A DNA stretch of 64,000 nt from JADKCZ01 sp963786945 (lineage in GTDB: Bacteria > Myxococcota > Myxococcia > Myxococcales > Anaeromyxobacteraceae). The translations under genes and the position numbers were made by a program. The notes beneath the pieces were generated by a model that was not told the DNA's origin, made no database searches, and saw nothing but the letters and a program-made list of their open reading frames with translations. This document shows, piece after piece, positions 10,313 to 18,394 of the stretch (position 1 is the stretch's first letter; the number at the start of each line of letters is the position of its first letter). The DNA lies in NCBI GenBank assembly GCA_963786945.1, contig CAWBAO010000003.1, positions 496,001-560,000 on the forward strand. Direction: 5' to 3'.

Positions 10313-10783
10313 ATGAGCCGAGTCGAGTCGATCACCGTCGCCCCCACCACCGAGCGCAAGACCGTCCCGGGCCGCTTCGAGGCCGCCCTGCAGGGGGCCA
10401 CCCGGGCCCTCGCCTCCGGCACCGTCGGCGCCGTCGAGCTGGCGGCCCCGGCCGTCCCCTTCGGCCACGTGCTGGCCGGGGCCATCCGCGGCGGGCTCCA
10501 GGGCGGCGTCGCGCCCACCGGCAGCCTGGCCGGCGGCCTCGGCGGGGCGCGCCTCTCCGCCGCGAGCGTGGTGGGGGCCGCCACCGGCACCGGCAGCGCC
10601 GGTTCCCAGGGCGACCTGCTCGAGGCCACCCGCGCCATGCAGCTGGAGGCGCAGGCCATGAACCTGCAGTACCTGCAGCTGCAGGAGCGGATGCAGCAGG
10701 AGAGCCGTGAGTTCACCACCCTCTCCAACGTCATGCGCGTGAAGCACGACACCGCCCGCGCCGCCATCGGCAACATCCACTAG
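10313..10783 (+). CDS. Unknown small protein opening the T3SS operon (rod/needle-like C-terminus)
   Basis: I do not recognise this 156-residue protein by name. Residues 1-100 are low-complexity, rich in Ala, Gly, Thr and Ser. The last 55 or so residues form a predicted amphipathic helix (EATRAMQLEAQAMNLQYLQL onward) ending in a TLSNVMRVKHDTARAAIGNI segment. That layout, with a flexible N-terminus and a conserved helical C-terminus, recalls needle and inner-rod subunits, though it is longer than SctF (about 80 residues). It is the first gene after the sigma-54 promoter, with the best ribosome-binding site of the operon (GGAGGA), consistent with high expression. It could be a rod or needle subunit or an early export substrate. 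Confidence 0.55.
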   Translation: MSRVESITVAPTTERKTVPGRFEAALQGATRALASGTVGAVELAAPAVPFGHVLAGAIRGGLQGGVAPTGSLAGGLGGARLSAASVVGAATGTGSAGSQGDLLEATRAMQLEAQAMNLQYLQLQERMQQESREFTTLSNVMRVKHDTARAAIGNIH

Positions 10784-10792
10784 GAGCCGCCC

Positions 10793-11131
10793 GTGGCCGT
10801 CCCCCCCGTGGCCGCGGCCGCCCTGGCCGCACCACCGCCGGCACCGTCCCCCGGCGGCGCACGCTTCGAGGCCCGCCTGGCGGTCCACGCCACGCTCGAG
10901 CCGCCTCGCCCCGCCGCCCAGCTGGCCCGGGCGCTCCACTCGCTGGAGGCCTGGCAGGCCCGGCTCGATGGCGTGGTGCAGGCGGCTCGCGGCGGCCGGA
11001 CCTTCACCGCCGGCGAGCTGCTGGCCCTCCAGTCCGACGCCTACCGGTTCACGCAGGCGCTCGACGTCGCGGCCAAGCTGGTCGAGCACGGCGTCCAGTC
11101 GGTGAAGCAGGCGGTCAACGCCCAGGTCTAG
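10793..11131 (+). CDS. sctI: T3SS inner-rod protein SctI (YscI/HrpB-like)
   Basis: This 112-residue protein has a Pro/Ala-rich N-terminus and a helical C-terminus with the segment ELLALQSDAYRFTQALDVAA followed by KLVEHGVQSVKQAVNAQV. That pattern (LLALQ-x-x-x-YRFTQ...K-x-V-E-x-x-x-x-x-VKQ) is characteristic of the SctI/YscI rod family, which polymerises below the needle inside the basal body. The start is GTG at 10793, nine bases after the preceding gene. The next gene, SctJ, begins four bases after its stop; I-J adjacency is common in T3SS loci. Small size and low complexity at the N-terminus limit certainty. Confidence 0.65.
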   Translation: MAVPPVAAAALAAPPPAPSPGGARFEARLAVHATLEPPRPAAQLARALHSLEAWQARLDGVVQAARGGRTFTAGELLALQSDAYRFTQALDVAAKLVEHGVQSVKQAVNAQV

Positions 11132-11134
11132 GGA

Positions 11135-11881
11135 GTGGAGCCCGTCCTGCGCCCACCTCGCGCCGCCGCCCCCCTCCTCGCCCTCCCCCTCCTCGCCGCC
11201 GCGCTGCTGGGTGGCTGCGGCGACGAGCCCCTGCTCCACGATCTCGCCGAGCGGCAGGCCAACGAGGTGCTGGTGGCGCTCGACGAGGAGGGGGTGGCCG
11301 CCAGCAAGGCCCGCCAGGAAGGGAGCGAGGCGGCGTGGACCGTCACGGTCCCGAGCGGCGCGGCCGGCAAGGCCCACCGGGTGCTGGCGGCGCGCCAGCT
11401 GCCGCGCGCCCGGCCGCAGGGGCTGGGCGAGATCTTCGCGCCGGGCGGCCTGGTCCCGACGCCGGTCGAGGAGCGGGCCCGCTGGCTCCACGCCCTCGCC
11501 GGCGAGCTGGCCAGGAGCGTCGAGGCGCTCGACGGCGTGGTCGAGGCCCACGTCCACCTCGGCCTGCCGGCCGACGACCCGCTCCGCCCGGGCCTGCGTC
11601 CCGCCCCGCGCGCGGCGGTGCTGGTCAAGTGCCGACCGGCCGCCTGCGCCGGGCTCCGCGCGCTGGAGCCCGGCCTGCGGTCGCTGGTGGCCGGCGCCGC
11701 GGAGGGGCTGGCGCCGGAGGCGGTGGCGGTGGTGATCGCCGAGGCGGCGCCGGCCTCCCCGGGGACGGCCGCCAGGCCATGGCGGCTGGCCCCGTGGCTG
11801 GCCGGGCTGGCGGCGGTGGCGGCCTGCGCCGCCGGGGCCCTGGCCTGGCGCGAGCGGCGGCGCGCCGGCGAGGCGCCGTGA
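11135..11881 (+). CDS. sctJ: T3SS inner-membrane ring lipoprotein SctJ (YscJ/PrgK/FliF N-terminal-like)
   Basis: SctJ forms the inner ring of the T3SS basal body. The protein has 248 residues with a signal sequence and lipobox LLGGC. The conserved ring-building motifs follow: ERQANEVLVALDEEGVAA, the ARQLPRARPQGLGEIF region, the VPTPVEERARWLHALAGELA stretch and the SVEALDGVVEAHVHL segment. A C-terminal membrane helix (about residues 215-235, WLAGLAAVAACAAGALAW) and a basic tail complete the usual architecture. This lipoprotein form separates it from flagellar FliF, which is about twice as long with no lipobox. The GTG at 11135 is the start; the stop overlaps the next gene as GTGA. Confidence 0.88.
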   Translation: MEPVLRPPRAAAPLLALPLLAAALLGGCGDEPLLHDLAERQANEVLVALDEEGVAASKARQEGSEAAWTVTVPSGAAGKAHRVLAARQLPRARPQGLGEIFAPGGLVPTPVEERARWLHALAGELARSVEALDGVVEAHVHLGLPADDPLRPGLRPAPRAAVLVKCRPAACAGLRALEPGLRSLVAGAAEGLAPEAVAVVIAEAAPASPGTAARPWRLAPWLAGLAAVAACAAGALAWRERRRAGEAP

Positions 11882-12204
11882 CCCGCGGGCGACGGCGCCT
11901 GGTGGCGCTGGCGGCCACGCTGGCGCCGGCGCGAGCGGCCCGGCTGCTCTCCCGGCTCGGCGACCCCGAGGCCGCCGCGGCGGTCCGGCTGGCGGAGAGG
12001 CTGGCGACCGCGCCGCGCCGGGTGCGGCTGGCGGCGCTGGCCGCGGCGCTCCCGGAGGCCGGGCTCGCCGCCCGGGCCGGGGCCGGCGCGCCGCCTCCGT
12101 GCCACCCCCTGCTGCGGCGGCTCGAGCTGGAGCAGCGGGAGCGGCCGGTCGCGGAGCGGACTGCGGTCCGGGGCGCAGGCCCCCGGGACCGCCGCGGCCC
12201 GTGA
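11878..12204 (+). CDS. Unknown small T3SS-operon protein
   Basis: This 108-residue protein is very rich in Ala, Arg and Leu. I do not recognise a family. The segment ARAARLLSRLGDPEAAAAVR is reminiscent of the short helical repeats in FliG-type proteins and of the poorly conserved SctK accessory proteins, but the similarity is only suggestive. It overlaps sctJ by GTGA and sctQ by GTGA, so it is translationally coupled on both sides, which argues that it is a real gene. Its position between the ring protein and the cytoplasmic C-ring protein suggests a sorting-platform role. Confidence 0.45.
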   Translation: MTRGRRRLVALAATLAPARAARLLSRLGDPEAAAAVRLAERLATAPRRVRLAALAAALPEAGLAARAGAGAPPPCHPLLRRLELEQRERPVAERTAVRGAGPRDRRGP

Positions 12205-13235
12205 GATCCCGCCCGGTTGGGCCGGCACGTCCCGTGGAAGGTCACGGCCTCGTGCCGCTCCCCTTCCACCTCACGCGCGTCTCCCGCGGCTTCGCCGCAC
12301 TCGACGAGGGCGCCCGGGCCATCGGCGGCGAGGCCGCGGCGGCCGCCGCCCGTGCCATGGCCGAGGTGCTGGGCGTGGAGGTGACCCTGGTCGGATCGGC
12401 CCGGCCCACCGTGGCCGCGCCGGCGCGCCCGCTGATCCAGCTGGCCGTCGAGCTGGGCGCCCTCCCCGGCTCGGCGCTGCTCGAGGTCGAGCCGGCGCTG
12501 GTGGCGCGGCTGGTCGGCCTGGTCTCGGGCGGCGGCGAGCCCGTGGTCGGGGCCACCGGGCTCACCGCGCTGGAGGCCTCGGCGCTCGAGCTGCTGGTGC
12601 TGGCCGCCGTCGACGGCGTCGCCGGGCTCCCGGCCGTCGCCGAGCGGCTGGCGCCGCGCCTGGTGCGCGACGCGCCCCCGCCGCGGTCGCCGCTGGCCAT
12701 CGACCTCGAGCTGGCCGCCGGCGGCGTGAGCGGTCGGGCCCGGCTGCTGCTGCCGCCCGCGGCGGTCCTCGCCCTGGCCGGCGATGCCCCGCCGGGCGAG
12801 GCCCTGGCGGCCTTCCCCGTCTTCGCCTCGCTTCGCGGCGGCACGGCGCCGCTCCTCCCCGCCGAGCTGGGAGCGCTGGCTCCGGGCGACGTGGTGCTGG
12901 CCGATCCGCCACCGCAGGGGCGCCACCGGCTGGTCTTCCCCGGCGGCTTCACCGCCGTGGGCACGGTGTCCGACGGCACCTTCCACCTGGAGGCGACCAC
13001 CATGGAGACTCCCCTGGCGCAGATCCCGATCCTGGTGGAGGTGGAGCTGGAGCGGGTGCCGCTGACGCTGGGCGACCTCGCCCGGCTCGCCCCGGGGGCC
13101 ACGCTGCCGGTCCGGCTCGACCCGCGCGGCCTGGTGACGCTGCGGATCGGCGAGCGGCCGCTCGGGCGCGGCGAGCTGGTGGAGATCGACGGGGCCGTCG
13201 GCGTGCGGGTGCTGTCCCTGGAGACGCCACCGTGA
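12201..13235 (+). CDS. sctQ: T3SS cytoplasmic ring protein SctQ (YscQ/FliN-FliM-like)
   Basis: SctQ builds the cytoplasmic sorting platform (C-ring equivalent). The protein has 344 residues. The N-terminal half is divergent; the C-terminal SpoA/FliN-like domain (about residues 270-344) reads LAQIPILVEVELERVPLTLG, then the LARLAPGATLPVRLDPRGLV and ELVEIDGAVGVRVL stretches, which match the family closely. The GTG at 12201 overlaps the preceding stop as GTGA; a second in-frame GTG at about 12252 is possible. The stop overlaps the next gene by GTGA. It directly precedes a FliO-like gene, as fliN does in flagellar operons. Confidence 0.85.
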   Translation: MRSRPVGPARPVEGHGLVPLPFHLTRVSRGFAALDEGARAIGGEAAAAAARAMAEVLGVEVTLVGSARPTVAAPARPLIQLAVELGALPGSALLEVEPALVARLVGLVSGGGEPVVGATGLTALEASALELLVLAAVDGVAGLPAVAERLAPRLVRDAPPPRSPLAIDLELAAGGVSGRARLLLPPAAVLALAGDAPPGEALAAFPVFASLRGGTAPLLPAELGALAPGDVVLADPPPQGRHRLVFPGGFTAVGTVSDGTFHLEATTMETPLAQIPILVEVELERVPLTLGDLARLAPGATLPVRLDPRGLVTLRIGERPLGRGELVEIDGAVGVRVLSLETPP

Positions 13236-13570
13236 GCAGGCCCGGCGCTCGCGCCGTGCCCCTGGCCCTCGCCGCCGCGGGCGTGGTGGCCTGCGCCGGG
13301 CTGGCCCTGCTGCCCGGGGAGTCGGGCCCGGTGGCGGCCCGCGCCGGCCTGGTGGCCGTCGTCCTGGGGGCGGCGGTCGCGCTGGCCCGGGGCCGGGGGG
13401 CCGGCGTGCCACCGCCGCGGCTGCGGGTGGTGGCCCGGGCGGCGCTGGCCCGCGACGCCTCGGCGGTGCTGGTGGAGCTGGACGGCCGGCCCATGCTCCT
13501 GGGCGTGGGCCGGGACGGGGTGCGGCTGCTCGCCGGGAGCGCCGGGATGGCCCCCGAGGTGGAGCCATGA
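13232..13570 (+). CDS. FliO-like export apparatus protein
   Basis: This 112-residue protein has two hydrophobic N-terminal segments (about residues 9-27 and 34-52) and a cytoplasmic C-terminal domain. The latter reads RLRVVARAALARDASAVLVE then LDGRPMLLGVGRDGVRLLAG, matching the FliO pattern of an RLKVVE-type strand, a SLVLVEVDGR-type strand and a LLGVT-x-x-GVRLL ending. FliO is the scaffold that helps assemble the FliP (SctR) pore in flagella and is normally absent from non-flagellar T3SS. Here it lies between sctQ and sctR, exactly where fliO lies between fliN and fliP. Overlaps with both neighbours (GTGA, ATGA) support a shared function. Confidence 0.7.
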   Translation: MSRPGARAVPLALAAAGVVACAGLALLPGESGPVAARAGLVAVVLGAAVALARGRGAGVPPPRLRVVARAALARDASAVLVELDGRPMLLGVGRDGVRLLAGSAGMAPEVEP

Positions 13571-14250
13571 TCGGCGCACTCCCCGTCCCCGGGCCGCTGG
13601 CCGCGCGCCCCGCCGACTGGCTGCTCCTGCTCGGCCTCACCGCGCTGGTGCCGGTGCTGCTGGTCACCCTCACCTCCTTCCTCAAGATCTCGGTGGTCCT
13701 CTCGGTGCTGCGGTCCGCGCTCGGCGCGCCGCAGGTGCCGCCGACCACGGCGGTCACCGGGCTGGCGCTGGTCCTCACCCTGGCGGTCATGGCACCGGTC
13801 GGCGAGGCCGCCTGGGCGGCGGCCCGCCGCGTCCCGCCGGGCGGGGACGCCGGGGCGCTGGCCGCCGGGGCCCGGGCGCTGGTCCCGCTGAAGGGCTTCC
13901 TGGCCCGCTTCGCCCGACCCGACGATCGCGAGGCCTTCCTCGACCTGGCGCGGCGGCTCCGGCCCGGGGCGCCCCCCGCCGAGGTGGACGGCGACGACCT
14001 CGCCGTGCTGGCCCCGGCCTTCATGGTCTCCGAGCTGCGCCGCGCCTTCACCATCGGGTTCCTGGTCTTCCTGCCCTTCCTGGTGGTCGACCTGGTGGTC
14101 GCCAACGTGCTGCTGGCGCTCGGGCTGACCCAGCTCTCTCCCACCTCGGTGTCGCTCCCGCTCAAGCTGCTGCTGCTGGTGGCGGTCGATGGCTGGCGCC
14201 TGCTGGCGCGCGGGCTGGCGCTGGCCTACGCACCGCCGGGCGGGCCATGA
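13567..14250 (+). CDS. sctR: T3SS export apparatus protein SctR (YscR/FliP)
   Basis: SctR forms the pentameric core of the export gate. The protein has 227 residues with four membrane segments. Hallmarks are the segment LVTLTSFLKISVVLSVLRSA, the GAPQVPPTTAVTGLALVLT stretch, the LAPAFMVSELRRAFTIGFLV segment, and the C-terminal LPFLVVDLVVANVLLALGL helix. The long loop between TM2 and TM3 carries the RFARPDDREAFLDLA segment typical of the family. It begins at an ATG overlapping the preceding stop and ends in an ATGA overlap with sctS. Confidence 0.93.
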   Translation: MIGALPVPGPLAARPADWLLLLGLTALVPVLLVTLTSFLKISVVLSVLRSALGAPQVPPTTAVTGLALVLTLAVMAPVGEAAWAAARRVPPGGDAGALAAGARALVPLKGFLARFARPDDREAFLDLARRLRPGAPPAEVDGDDLAVLAPAFMVSELRRAFTIGFLVFLPFLVVDLVVANVLLALGLTQLSPTSVSLPLKLLLLVAVDGWRLLARGLALAYAPPGGP

Positions 14251-14513
14251 CCGCCACCCTCCTCCACCTCGGCCGCGAGGCGCTGCTGGTGGCGCTGCTG
14301 GTCTCGGCGCCGCCGCTCCTGGCCGCGCTGCTGGTCGGGCTGGTGACCGGCCTGCTGCAGGCCGCCACGCAGCTCCAGGAGCACGCCATCGGCGCCGTCC
14401 CCCGCATCGCCGCGGTCATCGCCGCGCTCGTCGTGGTCGGCCCCTGGATGGGCGCCCGGCTGGCGAGGTTCGCCGCCGAGGTGCTGGCGCTGGCCGCCGG
14501 GGGCGTGCCGTGA
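14247..14513 (+). CDS. sctS: T3SS export apparatus protein SctS (YscS/FliQ)
   Basis: SctS is the small two-helix subunit of the export gate, which associates with SctR and SctT. The protein has 88 residues with two membrane segments and the family pattern APPLLAALLVGLVTGLLQAA, then TQLQEHAIGAVPRIAAVIAA. Start and stop both overlap the neighbouring genes by four bases (ATGA, GTGA). Confidence 0.93.
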   Translation: MTATLLHLGREALLVALLVSAPPLLAALLVGLVTGLLQAATQLQEHAIGAVPRIAAVIAALVVVGPWMGARLARFAAEVLALAAGGVP

Positions 14514-15297
14514 CCGGCCTGCCGCTCGACGCCGGCGTGCTGGCCGCGCCGCTGCTCCACGCCCTGCGCCTGGTCCCGGTGGCGGCCCTCTCCCCGTTCC
14601 TGGGCGGGCCGCTGGTCCCGGCGCCGCTGCGCCTGCTGCTGGGCGCCGGGCTGGGGGCGGCCGCCTGGCTGCTGGGAGGGGGGAGCCGCTCCGGGCGGAG
14701 GGGCTGGAGCTGGCGGCGCTGGGGCTGCGGGAGCTGGCGCTGGGCGCCGGGCTGGCGGTGGTGGTGGCCGCCCCGCTGGAGGCGGCGCGCGCCGCCGGGC
14801 GCCTGGCCGACACCGCCCGGGGGGCCACGCTGGCGGAGCTGCACGTGGCGCCGCTGCGGCAGCGCGAGACCGCCCTGGGCGACCTGCTGGTGCAGCAGCT
14901 CATCGTGCTGGCGGCGGTGGGAGGCGGGCTGCGGCTGGCGCTGCGCGGCCTGCTGCTCTCCTTCGCCGCCCTCCCGGCCGGCGCGCCGTTCGCCGCCCTG
15001 CCGCTCGCCGAGCTGGCGCTGCGGGCCTCGGCGGCGGCGCTGGGCACGGCGGTGATGGTGGCGGCCCCGGCCGTGGCCGGGGTCCTGGCCGCGGAGCTGG
15101 CGGTGGCCGCCATGCTGCGGGTGGCCCCCGGGCTGCAGCTCCCCGAGCTGACCCAGCCGGCGCGCGCCTCGCTCGGCCTGCTGGCCATGGCGCTGGCCGC
15201 GTCGGCCGGCGCCGGCCGCCTGGTGGCGCTGGTGGCGCTCGGCGGCGACCTGCCGGCGCTGCTCGAGGGCCTGGCTCCGCCCGGGGGGAGCCGGTGA
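14510..15297 (+). CDS. sctT: T3SS export apparatus protein SctT (YscT/FliR), frameshifted in a G run
   Basis: SctT caps the SctR/SctS export gate. From the GTG at 14510 the frame reads LHALRLVPVAALSPFLGGPL and then loses phase in the G run at about 14686-14691. One missing G there restores a continuous protein through LRELALGAGLAVVVAAPLEA, then the segment GLLAMALAASAGAGRLV to the TGA at 15295-15297. The corrected length is about 262 residues, normal for the family, with six or more hydrophobic segments. Since all neighbours are intact and coupled, a homopolymer sequencing error is the likeliest cause. It overlaps sctS and sctU. Confidence 0.85.
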
Positions 15298-16328
15298 GCG
15301 GCGAGCGGACCGAGCGGCCGAGCCCGAAGCGGCTGGCCGAGGCGCGGCGCCGCGGCGAGGTGGCGGTCTCGCGCGAGCTGTCGGGCGCGGCCTCGCTGCT
15401 GGCCGGCCTGGCCGCGCTGGCGGCCGGCGCGCCCTCCTGGTTCACCGCGCTGGCCGGCGAGGTGCGCGGCGGCCTGGCCGCCGCGGTCGCGGCCGACCGG
15501 GCCGATCCCGGCGCCCTGCTCGCGGCGGCGGCGACGGTGCTGCGCCTCACCGCCCCCCCGGCGCTGGCCGCGCTGGCCGCCGCGCTGGCTGCGGGTGCCC
15601 TGCAGACCGGCGGCCTCTGGGCGCTGGCGCCGCTGGCGCCCCGGCTGGAGCGGATCGACCCGCTCCGGGGCCTGCTCGGGCTCTTCTCCCCGGCGCGGCT
15701 CGCCGCCCTCGCCCTCGGGTTCCTCAAGGCCGGGCTGATCCTGGCCGTGGCGCTCCACGGCTGGCGCGCCACCGCGACCGCCCTGGCCCAGCTGCCGCGG
15801 AGCGAGGCGCCCGGCGCGGCCCTGGCGGCCCTGCTCGAGCCGCTGGCGTGGAGGCTGGCCGGCCTGCTGCTGCTGCTCGGCGGCGCCGACGGGCTGCTGG
15901 TGCGCTGGCGCCACCACCGCCGGCTGCGGATGTCGCGCGACGAGGTGCGGCGGGAGGCCAGGGAGGAGGAGGGCGACCCGCGCCACCGGGCCGAGCGGCG
16001 CCGCCTCCACCGCTCCCTGGCCGAGGCCGCGCCCCTGGCCCGCGCCACCTGCCTGGTGGTCAACCCGACCCACGTGGCGGTGGCCCTCCAGCACCGGCGC
16101 GGCTCCGGCGAGGCCCCGCGGGTGCTGGCCAAGGGCCGCGGCGAGGCGGCGGCGCGGCTCCGCTCGCAGGCCCGCCGGGCCGGCGTCCCCATCGTCCACG
16201 ACCCGGCGCTGGCCCGGGCCCTCCACCGGCTGGCCGAGGTGGGCGAGGAGATCCCCGAGGAGCTCTACGACGCCGCCGCCGCGGTGCTCGCCCACCTGCA
16301 CGGCGCCCCGCCCGGGGAGGCCTCCTGA
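15294..16328 (+). CDS. sctU: T3SS substrate-specificity switch protein SctU (YscU/FlhB)
   Basis: SctU has four membrane helices and a cytoplasmic domain that self-cleaves to switch substrates from early to late. The protein has 344 residues. The N-terminus reads ERTERPSPKRLAEARRRGEV, as in the family, and the autocleavage motif N257-P258-T259-H260 lies in the segment CLVVNPTHVAVAL. The downstream VLAKGRGEAAARLRSQA and the ending with VGEEIPEELYDAAAAVLAHL also match. All catalytic features are present, so it is probably functional. Overlaps with sctT (ATGA-like GTGA) and sctV (CTGA). Confidence 0.93.
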   Translation: MSGERTERPSPKRLAEARRRGEVAVSRELSGAASLLAGLAALAAGAPSWFTALAGEVRGGLAAAVAADRADPGALLAAAATVLRLTAPPALAALAAALAAGALQTGGLWALAPLAPRLERIDPLRGLLGLFSPARLAALALGFLKAGLILAVALHGWRATATALAQLPRSEAPGAALAALLEPLAWRLAGLLLLLGGADGLLVRWRHHRRLRMSRDEVRREAREEEGDPRHRAERRRLHRSLAEAAPLARATCLVVNPTHVAVALQHRRGSGEAPRVLAKGRGEAAARLRSQARRAGVPIVHDPALARALHRLAEVGEEIPEELYDAAAAVLAHLHGAPPGEAS

Positions 16329-18391
16329 CCTCGCTCGACGCCCTCCTCGCCCGCCTGCGTGGCGCCGGGGACGCCGCCTTCGCCGTGGCCGTCCTCGCGC
16401 TGGTGGTCCTGCTGGTGGCGCCGGTCCCGCCGGCCCTGCTCGACGCCGGGCTGGCCCTCTCGCTGGCGCTGGCCGCCACCGTGCTGGTGGTGACGCTGCT
16501 GGCCCGCGATGCGCTGGCCTTCGCCGCCTTCCCGGCGCTGCTGCTCCTCACCACCCTGCTGCGGCTGACCCTCTCGGTCTCCTCCACCCGGCTGGTCCTG
16601 ACGCGAGGGGAGGCCGGCCGCGTCATCGAGGCCTTCGGCCGCGTGGTGGTGCAGGGGAGCCCGGTGGCCGGGGCGGTGGTCTTCGCCATCCTCACGCTGG
16701 TCCAGCTGCTGGTGGTGGCCAAGGGGGCGGAGCGGGTGGCCGAGGTGGCGGCCCGCTTCACGCTCGACGCCCTCCCCGGCAAGCAGATGGCCATCGACGC
16801 CGACCTGCGCGCCGGCCTGGTGGACGCCGCCGGGGCGGCGCAACGGCGCCGGGCGCTGGAGCGGGAGAGCCAGCTCTACGGCGCCATGGACGGCGCGCTC
16901 AAGTTCGTGAAGGGGGACGCCATCGCCGGCGTGGCCATCGTGCTGGTCAACGCGGTCGGCGGCCTGGTGGCCCTCTCGCTGCGCGGCCGCCCGCTGCCGG
17001 CCGCCGCCGAGCGGGCGGTCCTGCTGGCGGTCGGCGACGGGCTCGCCTCGCAGCTCCCGGCCCTGCTGGTGGCGGTCGCGGCCGGCGTGGCCGTGACCCG
17101 CGTGGCCGCGGCCGAGGATGGTGCGCGGCTCGGCACCGAGGTGGGGCGCCAGCTCTTCGGCGAGCCGCGGGCGCTGGCGGCGGTGGCCCTCCTGCTCGGC
17201 GCCATCGCCGCGGCCCCGGGGCTGCCCATGGCTCCCTTCCTCGTCCTGGCCGCCGGCGCGGCCGCCCTGGCGTGGCGAGGGCGCCGACGCGCCGCGACGG
17301 CGCGCTCCACCGGCGGCGAGGCGCGCGGGCCGCCCGGTGGCACGGCCGGCGGCGACGCCCACGGCGTGGAGGTCGTGCTGCGCGACGACGACGCCGGGCC
17401 GGTGGTCCTGGAGCTGGCCGAGGACCTGCTGGAGCTGGCCCGCGCCGACGGCGACGCCTTCGTGCGCGAGCTGGTCCCGGCGCTGCGGGAGCGGCTCTGG
17501 CGCGAGCTGGGCGTGGCCGCCCCGCCGCTCCTGGTCCGCGCCGCCCCCCTCGAGCCCGGCACCTGGGCCCTGCTCCTCCACGAGGTCCCGGCCGCCCGCG
17601 GCCGGGTCTCGCTCGACGAGCGGCTCTCGCTCGCCCCGCTCGACGACCTGGCGCTGGCCGGGATCGCGCTCCGGCCCGAGCTGGAGCCGGCCAGCGGGCG
17701 ACGCGCGGCGGTGGTCTCCGAGCGCGACTCGGCGCGGGCCGCGGCGCTCGGGCCGCTGCTCGGCCCGCTGGAGCGCGTCGCCGCCGCCTGCGCCGCGGCG
17801 CTGGAGCGCAACGCCGGCCTGCTGCTGGGCGTGCAGGAGGCGCAGGGGCTGCTCGACCGGCTCGAGGCACAGGCCCCGGCCCTGGTCCGCGAGGTGTCGC
17901 GGCAGGTGGCGCCCGCGCTGCTCTCCGAGGTGATGCGCCGCCTGCTCGAGGAGGGCGTGTCGATCCGGCCGCTGCGCACCATCCTCGAGGCGCTGCTGGA
18001 GGCAGGCGGCGGGGCCCGGGGCGCGGCCCACCTGGCCGCGGCCGCGCGGCGGGCGCTGCGCCGGCAGATCGGCCACCGGGCCGGCCGCGGCGACGCGCTG
18101 CAGGCGGTGCTCCTCGATCCGGCCACCGAGCAGGCCGTCCGCGAGTCGCTGCTCGGCGAGTGGCCCGCCCTCGAGCCGGCGCGGGCGGCGCGCCTGCTCG
18201 AGGCGCTGGAGCAGGCCATGCTGTCCGCCGGCGGCACCCCGGTCCTGCTGGCGAGCGGCGACGTGCGGCGTGCGGTGCGGCTGCTGGTGGCGCCGCGCTG
18301 GCCGCGGCTGCAGGTGCTGGCCTACGACGAGCTGCCGCCCGAGCAACCGGTCCGGCCGGTGGGGCGGCTCGAGCTGGCCACCCAGGAATGA
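16325..18391 (+). CDS. sctV: T3SS major export gate protein SctV (YscV/FlhA)
   Basis: SctV is the nonameric export gate, with seven to eight membrane helices followed by a large cytoplasmic domain that receives substrate-chaperone complexes. The protein has about 688 residues. Family motifs include FAAFPALLLLTTLLRLTLSV, the SSTRLVLTRGEAGRVIEAFG stretch, the FTLDALPGKQMAIDADLRAG loop and the QLYGAMDGALKFVKGDAIAG segment. The cytoplasmic half ends with VQEAQGLLDRLEAQAPALV and MRRLLEEGVSIRPLRTILEA. No ATG or GTG gives a full N-terminus; the best start is a CTG at 16325 overlapping the sctU stop as CTGA. This is the last gene of the operon, before a strong hairpin. Confidence 0.92.
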   Translation: MTSLDALLARLRGAGDAAFAVAVLALVVLLVAPVPPALLDAGLALSLALAATVLVVTLLARDALAFAAFPALLLLTTLLRLTLSVSSTRLVLTRGEAGRVIEAFGRVVVQGSPVAGAVVFAILTLVQLLVVAKGAERVAEVAARFTLDALPGKQMAIDADLRAGLVDAAGAAQRRRALERESQLYGAMDGALKFVKGDAIAGVAIVLVNAVGGLVALSLRGRPLPAAAERAVLLAVGDGLASQLPALLVAVAAGVAVTRVAAAEDGARLGTEVGRQLFGEPRALAAVALLLGAIAAAPGLPMAPFLVLAAGAAALAWRGRRRAATARSTGGEARGPPGGTAGGDAHGVEVVLRDDDAGPVVLELAEDLLELARADGDAFVRELVPALRERLWRELGVAAPPLLVRAAPLEPGTWALLLHEVPAARGRVSLDERLSLAPLDDLALAGIALRPELEPASGRRAAVVSERDSARAAALGPLLGPLERVAAACAAALERNAGLLLGVQEAQGLLDRLEAQAPALVREVSRQVAPALLSEVMRRLLEEGVSIRPLRTILEALLEAGGGARGAAHLAAAARRALRRQIGHRAGRGDALQAVLLDPATEQAVRESLLGEWPALEPARAARLLEALEQAMLSAGGTPVLLASGDVRRAVRLLVAPRWPRLQVLAYDELPPEQPVRPVGRLELATQE

Positions 18392-18394
18392 CGA

